Shown piece after piece: positions 24,171 through 64,000 of a DNA stretch of 64,000 nucleotides. The position numbers were made by a program, and so were the translations under genes. Source of the stretch: Polyodon spathula (Eukaryota > Chordata > Actinopteri > Acipenseriformes > Polyodontidae); assembly GCF_017654505.1 (NCBI RefSeq), contig NC_054535.1, positions 46,782,348 through 46,846,347 on the forward strand. The letters are read 5' to 3'. The first letter of the stretch is position 1. Each line of letters begins with the position of its first letter. The notes beneath the pieces were generated by a model that was not told where the DNA came from, ran no database searches, and saw nothing but the letters and a program-made list of their open reading frames with translations.

Positions 24171-24653
24171 ATAAATATAATATTTCTTGTTAGTTTGCAG
24201 TTTTTGGATTTCTAGGTGCAAGGGTGTTTATTGATATAATTAGCAATGTCCTGAGCCTTATGGCAAACACCTGTAAATAATAATGATGAAGTGACACAGA
24301 GGCGTATATCACTTGGTATTTGTAAATCCCACGGGTTTGACCCGCAACCAAAAGTCCACTTTAACACACCAACACTAAAGACAAAACATAAAACACAGTT
24401 CCTAGTGACAGTGAATAAGTGCTAGTGGTGTATTACAATTCTCCGTGAAATGCAGGGGTAAAGTGATGTCCGGGTTTATGCTGGCTTTCGATCCAGCTTG
24501 TTCATTTAAAGATATCTAAATAATTTTAAGATCTCAAAAATAACTTCCTGTACATTTAGGACAAAGCCTTGACAAATCTGGCCTCATATCTCTTGTGTTT
24601 TCTTACTCACATAAAAGAACCTTGGGTTTTGTTTGCTCATCCCTATACCCTTG
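24171..24653. other. Intergenic, nothing recognised
   Basis: No gene or element recognised between the GC-rich repeat and the solo LTR. Confidence 0.4.
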
Positions 24654-25039
24654 TGTGACAGGCTGGTCGGGGTAAGGAGACTCGGAGTCAGAAAGTGAAA
24701 ATAAAAGACTTTAATTAAACGAAATACACAAAACAAAAGTAACAATGGCCAAATAAAAAGAACAAACACAAAACCCTATTAACAAGTTATAAACACAAAA
24801 TATACACCAATAAACCACTCTCTCACACAGCTCTTTTCACTGTCACAAACACTCACTTGCTAACACTCCCAACCACTGCCTTTTATACAGGTGCTGCAGC
24901 TAATTGGGCAATTCGCACCTCATCAGCTGCAGCACCTTTCACACATTCCTCATACAAACTCATTCACTCAAATCCACACAGCAGACTCACACCCACTCTA
25001 AACACCATAAAACACACAGACAGGCTGCACCCTGTCACA
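24654..25039 (-). mobile_element. Solo LTR with 5-bp TSD
   Basis: On the minus strand it starts TGTGACAGGGTGCAGCC and ends CAGCCTGTCACA, so both ends carry the inverted TGTGACAGG/CCTGTCACA pair. Perfect CCTTG duplications flank it at 24649-24653 and 25040-25044. A TATAAAAG box (about 24885) and AATTAAA/AATAAA-like signals downstream on the minus strand give the direction. It is 386 bp with no internal region, hence a solo LTR. The start resembles that of the LTR at 1416, though the bodies differ. Confidence 0.8.
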
Positions 25040-25044
25040 CCTTG

Positions 25045-26179
25045 CCATACCAGAACTTTTGGCTTGTCAACATTCATCCTTCAGGCTTTGTTACACCCTT
25101 CAGTTGCATTCAGGAGTAAGGCGTATGCCACAATGCTATGTTATGTATGGTCGCGTTTGGGCCTATATTTATATGTATAAGTGGCTGTACAAAATTAAAT
25201 AATGCAAAGATCATGCTAGGATGCGTTTTTATTGTATTGGCTGAGGTAATGATAAAATATTTTGGAACGATAAATATGTTTCACCTGAGTGAATAAAAAA
25301 AAAAAGGTCTTGTACAGTTTTGACATGTAAGCACACATTCTCACATACTATGCTGTATCTGCACATAGACGTTTTGCTTCTCAAAAACATGTATTGTTAG
25401 AATACCTGTCTACGTGGCTGATGAGTTTGTGTCGCAATGTACTGAAAAAAATCTGATGGGCCCCTTTCTGATTTCGGGATTTATACACGTCTGTAATACC
25501 AGTGACATATCACTGGCATTCACTTCCATTAAGATTCCAAATCATGTTACCTAGTGATACCATAAAATTCAGGTTCTGAAGTCAGACTCAGAGCAGAGGC
25601 AGCACATAGATGACATTTTAAAAATAAAACCCAGGACCTTTAAAAAGGAGACAAAATCAGTCTCCATATATCTATAACTCAGCTCAGTCTGTATTCATTC
25701 AGACCTACTACAATACATATATTTTTGTAACCTGTGAAAATTCATAAAATACAAGGTTCCCTTATTTAATTTCTTTCACACCGTTAGCTATTTGCAAATA
25801 TTAGTATGGTGACACATATCAAAATTATTGTATGAATTACCACTGCCACTGGTAAATGCACCAGGTGTTTAGTGTAACCCCAAACCGTCTTTTAAAATAT
25901 TCCACGTTCACTAATATTCAGCTTCCAGGATTGGGTAGTCAGTTCACACCCTTTTCAATCTTTGGACCATGTACTGTAATAAATCGCATGGCTATGCCGG
26001 TGTAAGACTAGTGAAAAGTTTTACATACAGGAAGGCAAAGCAGGGGGCAGCACCAGAGAAGAGAAGGATTTGAACAGGATTCAAACAGGACAAGGCGAAC
26101 ACTGGCAGGAACAGAGACAGCCTATATCTCCTACATTTAACATTTAATTGAATCAATTTAGTTTCGTGTTATTTTCATT
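25045..26179. promoter_or_regulatory. GALNT7 upstream region and 5' UTR
   Basis: It contains the presumed promoter and leader of GALNT7. I see no clear TATA box, CpG-rich island or other gene. The transcription start cannot be placed from sequence. Confidence 0.3.
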
Positions 26180-58291
<32,112 letters not shown>

Positions 58292-60260
58292 AAAACTGGA
58301 CGTGCAGGACTGAAAACAAAAGTAACCTGTACAACTGCTGCACATAGGAATTTTTGAAGTGTAAATATTTTAATGAAGGGGGAACTCTGGTAATAGGCTC
58401 TTCATTCATGAATTGTTTACAAAATCGATCATTTGAATGTTTCACCTTTTTAAGTCTTCAGATGATGCTTACATAGTGTCCCCTTGGTTTCTTCTTACAC
58501 CGTAAGCCTATCTGTAAAGGGACAACTTTTCTTTGGGGTTTTGTTCAGGGGTCTACAAATATGTGGCTTTATTAAAAAATTGTGCATTTAAATTATGGAT
58601 GGGAGTCAATGCAGTTATCCAGACAGATCATTTAAAATACCTGTTTAAAAATCCAAAAGCACTACCAATGGTTTGGTTCTTTTAAATCTCATTTTTGTTT
58701 TTGTTCTTGGTTATGTTCAAACACTACTGGGCTGATAAATTACACCCCAGAGGGAAGTGGTGGACTCTTGCCTCATCCACTGGAAACTTCAGTGTTCTTT
58801 TATATCTGAGTCGTGTACATGGAGAGGGCATTTGTTGACGTATATTTTGCCGTTTTGGAAAGCAGTGACACTTTATCAATTAATGTGGTCACTTTCAAAT
58901 AAAGTACTGCCATTTAATCATGCTGTGCATTTTTTTCTTTTTAGTGGGGAGGGTTCATATCTTGTCACCAAAGTGACAATTTATATAAACTTGCGGTGGC
59001 TTTCAGTAGAAATGTTGTCTAACTTGTTAAAGAAAATATGTATTCGGCTCATACAGAAAGTTTGAATTATTATACAAGCGAAGACTCTACTTGTCCCCAC
59101 GTAAACCAATTAATTGTTCATTGCGTCCATTTCAATTTTCACATGAACAGCCTGATTTTGTGTTGACTAAAATGTAAAAATGCACTGTAAATGTTTTATT
59201 CCATACTCTGATTTATATGAAGATAATTGCTAGAACGGGTACATATTTTAAATAAGAAATATTTAAATTCATACCATCTTAAAAAGATGAATTGTTCATT
59301 GAAGGTCAAATAATATCTGAATCACTGAAACAGTAGTAAATTACATGGATGTTAAAACAAATACTTGTCTACAGGGCAAGCTATGCATAACTAGTTGAAC
59401 GTATGCAAATTTTTATCAAATGTAAATATAGATGCTGTTTCTATATAAATGAACTACTTGAGATTTACAATGGGTCTTTTAATGAAGGTGTATATGTATG
59501 TATGTCTTTTGTCTATGGGGAAATAAATTTATCTTTTTACTGCTTTGTTATGGATGTTTTTTTTTTTTTTTTTTTTTAAACCAGTGTCAAAACAAAATAT
59601 CCCCTTGTAGAAACTTCAGCCACTCTCCCTGTAGTAACTGTACATATCAGATAAGCTTGCTTCCTTTCAATTTAAATTAATGGTCAAACACAATTCAGTG
59701 CTTCTGTCCTGAAACAGGATGACAAATTTAATTTAAATTTATTTATTTTTATCAATTCAGCTGAGCTGTTCCATTATATCAATATCTAAGCTGAAATTCC
59801 TCAGTACATTTCCACTGGCTTCAAACTAAACAGACTAGCCCACCCTATCACAACCAGCAGATGTAGTCTTAAATATGTAATATCAAAAGCCATCATCCAA
59901 CAAATGTATTCCATAGTGTATTTTGATATCAGTTAGTTTACCTGTTTTTTTTCAGGCAACAGGATTTTTTTTTTTTTTTTTTTTAATGTAGAGGGTTTGC
60001 CTGAAGTATTTTAACATTTTTATGGCCTACTGTGAGATATGTTTTTGTGTGGAAAGTGTGTTCCATTTACTGTACAGATGATCCTGTATGTCAAAACCCT
60101 TAAATGCAAAATACATTTAACTTATTGAAAATGCTAAAAAAATATATCCACGCTGTAATAGCACCTGAACTGGTAAACTCTTATCATACTTGTGTATACC
60201 TGAAAAAGGAAAGTCATCACTGGAAATTGCATTGTAAATAAATAATTTCAGCATAACTGC
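58292..60260 (+). other. GALNT7: GALNT7 3' UTR (approximate)
   Basis: No gene inside. AATAAA signals at 58898-58903, 59522-59527 and near 60237 are candidate polyadenylation sites, so several transcript ends are possible. The short frames here have no domain. T runs at 59555-59577 and 59967-59984. Confidence 0.55.
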
Positions 60261-60674
60261 TCTTAAAATCTGCTCCAAATTTGGCTAAAAAAAGGAATGT
60301 CAATATTGTGTTTAACATAAGTATCTGATTTTAATAGTTTATGGCAGGCAGCAACCTTGTTTTTTGTTTACAGTGGGGTTGATCAGTTTAAGTTTCTGGT
60401 TCTTAATATTAAAAGGTGCAATGCTAAAATAACATTTCACACTAAACTGCTCAAAAAAAAAAAAAAAAAAAAGTTTGCTCTATAGGTTTAGCAGATAAGT
60501 CTCATTCATGCATGACTGGGCTGAGAAAGCCAGCTCTACATCTATGAAAACCTGACCTACACACTGAATGACAAGCACCTCTAAATTCTAATACTATAAA
60601 ACAGCAGGCAACCTCATCAAGGACAGTTCACAATGGCCATAGTGTAGATAAACACAATGTAGAAAGTATGCAGC

Positions 60675-61180
60675 CTGGATATGGTGCAGGCTTTTTATTA
60701 AAAAGAATTAATAAATTTGATGGCCAGCAACTATTTTACTTAACAGTAGAAGCAGAGTCCACCTAATATTGTAGCATATACTGCAATAAAATGGAAACAA
60801 TACAATATACATGTTTTTATTATAAAAATTGTGATCTATACATGAAGTCAAAACAAAAGCATAAGTTTCATGTAAAAAAAAAAAAAAATCCACAAATTTA
60901 ACTGCAATGTCCTAAGTTCCCTAGATAAGCTACAAGTAGTTAAAATTGAATAGGCTGTGGAAGTCCACATACCAGGGGAAAGCAAAACAAAGAAAAGAAG
61001 CAGTGCTTTCAGGATCAGCTACTTACATTACAAAACAGTACTTGACCATAGTATGTTTGACAGCTATACACTTCTGTACATTTAAAAAAAAAAAAAAAAG
61101 TAAAATGTTTAGCTGCTTGAGTTCACATTCGTGTTTTGTAAATAAAATTCCAGCTTAAGTCTTCATGCTCAAAAGGCACA
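60675..61180 (-). other. HMGB2: HMGB2 3' UTR
   Basis: The minus-strand AATAAA lies at 60699-60694, about 480 nt past the stop, so the transcript probably ends near 60675. It converges on the GALNT7 3' end. Confidence 0.6.
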
Positions 61181-61348
61181 TCACTCGTCGTCGTCATCAT
61201 CATCATCCTCCTCCTCATCATCGTCCTCCTCGTCGTCGTCATCGTCCTCGTCCTCCTCTGGTTCAACCTTCTTCTTTGACCCAGTTGGCCTGCCTGGTGC
61301 CTTCTTTCCAGAATCACCCTTGTTCTTTGCACGATATGCTGCAACATC
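61181..61348 (-). CDS. HMGB2: HMGB2 last exon, acidic tail
   Basis: Encodes [20 protein letters not shown], a short basic stretch (PTGSKKK), then about 26 Asp/Glu residues and TGA. The GAC/GAT/GAG run is a trinucleotide repeat on the DNA level, so length variation is likely. The plus-strand frame rich in His, Pro and Arg here is its antisense shadow. Confidence 0.93.
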   Translation of the reverse strand, partial: DVAAYRAKNKGDSGKKAPGRPTGSKKKVEPEEDEDDDDDEEDDDEEEDDDDDDDE

Positions 61349-62498
61349 CTAGGGGTTACAGAAAGCATTTAGTAAAAATGCAGTCTGTGTTTTACCCCTC
61401 CACAATCCAGATCAGTTTAGGGTAACAATTTGATACTTTTGCACACCAGGTGTTTCATTGTGAGAATTCTTAAGTGTGCATTGTGATACATTAATAAATG
61501 CATTTTTGGTGTACCTATTGGATCTTCAATAAAGTATATATTGGTACAAACACACCATAATTTCACTTTTGGCATTTCAGTAAAGTTAAGTTTTTTTTTT
61601 TTATCTTGCGTTTAACACAAAAGTAGCTCATCACTGGTATTGATGTTATATGGAATTAAACGTCTAATAACAAATATACACCATGTTACCAACAACAAAC
61701 ATTAATTTTAGAAACAACCTACCTTTTCATATTTTTCCTTTAGTTTAAGTGCTTTCTGTTCAAAGGGCACCTTGTCTTTGGCCGTTAGTTTGGACCACAT
61801 TTCTCCCAATTTCTTTGCAGTATCACCAATGGAACTACCTGGATAATCAGCTTTGATCTTTGGACGGTGTTCAGAACAGAACACAAAGAAAGCCGATCTA
61901 AAAAAATAAAATAAAAATGAGAGACTGCTAGATTTGTCAAGGCCAATTATGATTTTTACACATTGCTTTAAATACTTACGGTGGTCTCTTCGGGGCATTT
62001 GGGTCCTTCTTTTTCTTTCCTTGTTCACCCTTAGGTGGAATATAATCTTTCATTTCACGCTCATAACGTGTCTTGTCACTCTTAGCTAGGTCTTCAAACT
62101 TTCCTTTCTCTTTTGCAGACATGGTCTATAAAAAGAAATTGTGTTATTTGCATGTATGTTTATTTTAAAACGTGCATGCCAAATTACCACAAGTCTTGAG
62201 ATACATATTTGCATATACTACTGTTCACCTGAGGCCACGGTTATAAATAACAGGATAACCTACATAACCTAAAGGGAATGCCTTGAACTGCACCGACCAA
62301 CAAGCCAACTTTGATTTTATATTGATAAACACATAACGTGCAGCACCTTACCCTCCATCTTTCTGAACACTTCTTGGAGAACTCTGAGAAATTCACTGAA
62401 GTGTCCGGATGTTTCTTCTTGTGCTCTTCTCTGCACGTTTGGACGAAGTACGCATAAGAGGACATCTTCCCCCTCGGCTTGTTAGGATCTTTACCCAT
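61181..62498 (-). CDS. HMGB2: High mobility group box protein 2
   Basis: Nuclear chromatin protein that bends DNA and assists transcription, replication and V(D)J cleavage. Exons: 62498-62352, 62125-61980, 61897-61723, 61348-61181; all junctions AG/GT and in phase; 636 nt, 211 aa (mammalian HMGB2 about 209). HMG box A (residues about 8-77) has [20 protein letters not shown] and [11 protein letters not shown], with the redox Cys pair at 22 and 44. A linker with [18 protein letters not shown] follows, then box B with [17 protein letters not shown] (Cys 105). The tail is a long Asp/Glu run. One residue is missing after MGK compared with the usual MGKGDPNKP start. The choice of HMGB2 over HMGB1 or HMGB3 rests on the position next to GALNT7 and the tail length. 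Confidence 0.93.
61723..61897 (-). CDS. HMGB2: HMGB2 third coding exon, box B
   Basis: Encodes [20 protein letters not shown] through LKEKYEK. Donor GTAGGT, phase 0. Confidence 0.93.
61980..62125 (-). CDS. HMGB2: HMGB2 second coding exon
   Basis: Encodes [20 protein letters not shown], the end of box A, and the basic linker. Donor GTAAGT splits a Pro codon. Confidence 0.93.
62352..62498 (-). CDS. HMGB2: HMGB2 first coding exon
   Basis: The exon runs from the acceptor at 62511-62512 (TTTCTAG) and includes 12 nt of leader before the ATG. Encodes the first 49 residues of box A. Donor GTAAGG. Confidence 0.93.
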
Positions 62499-63079
62499 GG
62501 CTGGTATTATCTAGAAATTAAAACGTTGAAAGCTAAATACAAATAAAACCAAACTACAAAAGTAAAAACTACCCAATGAAACGCCCAAGAGACCTGGCAA
62601 ATCTTGAAAGCTGTACTTCCTGTTCTCATAATGGAGTCTGAACAATGATAAGCGTCCCTCCATTTTGTTTCCCGCCTAAACCCTCGCTAGACCATATTTG
62701 CAGCCCCAAAAATTTCAATAAACGTACCTTAAATACAAGTTTATAACACAATCCGAGTCAAAACACATACAAAGTAAAGCAAACCGTGTACAAGTCTACA
62801 ACAAACTGAACAATGCACTTTTCTTTTTTAATTTTTTGTACAAACAAAAAAGTTAATGCGAGAGCGTATACAAACATACAAGGCAATACATTGATTTATA
62901 GTTTAAAAACGCCTAAACCAAAGCAATTATACCACACTGAGATACTTTAAGCATTTACTGTATTCTTTTGTAAAGCCGTTTTCTGCTGATATAGATTAGC
63001 ACGTTGAATATTCTAAAGCACAAAGTATTTAAATAAACAGTTTGAAGAGAAAATCCCACTGAAATAAACGTGCACTTAC

Positions 63080-63150
63080 CTCCGCTTGCCCTACAGTGCA
63101 GTCTCCGTTGGATAATGTGCAGTTCCTACTTACGCGCAGTTTTTTTTCAC
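63080..63150 (-). other. HMGB2: HMGB2 untranslated leader exon
   Basis: A strong donor (GAG then GTAAGT; GT at 63079-63078) ends a leader containing CAACGGAGACTGCACTG. With the acceptor at 62511 it defines a 567-nt first intron, matching the known HMGB gene plan of a non-coding exon 1. The start is estimated. Confidence 0.65.
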
Positions 63151-63470
63151 TATGGCACCGGTCATACAAGCTTGATAAACTCTATAAACGCTCCTCCCAC
63201 TCAAGCTCGCATTGGTTAACCGCTGCCTTTCAAATTTGAGCTCCGTACGCTTATGATAGAATCACGAGTTCGGGTTGGCTCTTTTTTACTCTCCGTTCTT
63301 ACTGTCCTAAACATAAAGGTTGTATGTCACGCCTATTTATTGCAATTAAACCAGTAGACAAAAGGAGGGTAGCAATGATTGGCCAAGGTTGTGATTTAAA
63401 ATGCGCGGGACAAACGACATTGGCGAGTAAACAAAAAACACGTTGTGATTGGTCCTAAATGTGTCTGCGT
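63140..63470 (-). promoter_or_regulatory. HMGB2: HMGB2 promoter: CCAAT boxes and CHR-like site
   Basis: Minus-strand CCAAT boxes (ATTGG on +) at 63211-63215, 63378-63382 and 63448-63452. A minus-strand TTTGAA (63229-63234) matches the cell-cycle homology region core, 14 bp from a CCAAT box. A GTCCCGCGCATTTTAAA stretch near 63395-63412 resembles an E2F/DREAM site. This set fits the known S/G2-phase expression of HMGB2. A weak TTTATA lies at 63183-63188. Confidence 0.55.
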
Positions 63471-63781
63471 GGTTTAAAATACAAAAGGAGCGAATTTTTG
63501 AGGAAGCAGAGAATAGAAACAAAGAAAATAAAATAAAAAAAATGCCGGCTAAAAAGCACTAAGAAATAGACTATAAATAAAATAGCAGTTTAACAGTTTG
63601 TTTGTAATATTATAAATGCATATTGTCAGATTTAAAATACTTTCTGACTTCAATACAAACATGCGGTCACTGAAATGACTTTTGGCTTGGTATGTATCTC
63701 TATGTTGTCTCTAAACATTATATAATTCCTTACTGGGTGTAGAGGTATGTTTAGTATATGGCCATTTAGTAGAAATGCAAC

Positions 63782-63839
<58 letters not shown>
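63782..63839. repeat. (TAA)n microsatellite
   Basis: Nineteen TAA units. The poly-Asn frame across it is an artefact. Confidence 0.95.
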
Positions 63840-64000
63840 CATCTAATCCTAAAGCAAATCAATTGGACTAAGGTGGGGTTTTTTTTGTGTGTGTATTTGT
63901 TTTTTAATGAGAAGGAAAAAACCCTATGTAGAACATCCCGGATTGTTGTTCTCTGTTAAATGTAATACTTACATTTTGGTAAATTAAGAGCAGATTAAGA

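Noticed and set aside
61165..61425. His/Pro/Arg-rich plus frame
   Set aside because: Antisense of the HMGB2 acidic tail (GAx codons read backward).

Overview
This is a vertebrate chromosome segment, almost certainly from a ray-finned fish. It holds two convergent host genes, GALNT7 (+) and HMGB2 (-), the order known in jawed vertebrates (human 4q34). The rest is mostly transposable elements and dinucleotide repeats. The mix of Tc1/mariner, DIRS, CR1/L2-type LINE, Penelope, Helitron and solo LTRs suits a non-teleost ray-finned fish such as a sturgeon, paddlefish or gar; this lineage guess is inference and is not proven by the sequence.

Layout. 1-26 kb is intergenic and repeat-rich: three solo LTRs with perfect 5-bp target duplications (1416-2043, 4577-5010, 24654-25039); a MITE-like element (5868-6258); remains of an EnSpm/CACTA-like transposase and a DUF4806-like protein (6.5-7.2 kb); a decayed Helitron (10.8-16.9 kb) split by a second DNA transposon (14174-16160) and ending in a ubiquitin-protease-like segment; inverted Tc1 fragments around (TA)n tracts (18.6-20.6 kb); and an unassigned GC-rich repeat (22.97-24.17 kb).

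26.2-58.3 kb is GALNT7. Twelve coding positions join in frame to 651 codons, with intact splice sites and no disabling change seen. Position six exists as two tandem 183-nt exons of the same phase, a candidate mutually exclusive pair. Intron 1 holds two DIRS retrotransposon fragments joined tail to tail. Intron 2 holds a hAT-like remnant, a MITE and a LINE carrying two nested Tc1 elements. A Penelope GIY-YIG fragment lies between exons 5 and 6a. Intron 10 holds a complete-ended copy (54772-57207) of the same DNA transposon that splits the Helitron.

60.7-63.5 kb is HMGB2: four coding exons giving 211 aa, one untranslated leader exon, and an upstream region with CCAAT boxes and a CHR-like site.

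The most novel item is the two-copy DNA transposon. It has long terminal inverted repeats with CAC-type ends, a spliced two-exon gene, and an Asp/Asp-CxxC-HxxxxH-Glu layout whose spacing resembles the RAG1/Transib-type catalytic core. Next are the duplicated GALNT7 exon, the helicase/ubiquitin-protease junction, and the DIRS inverted pair.
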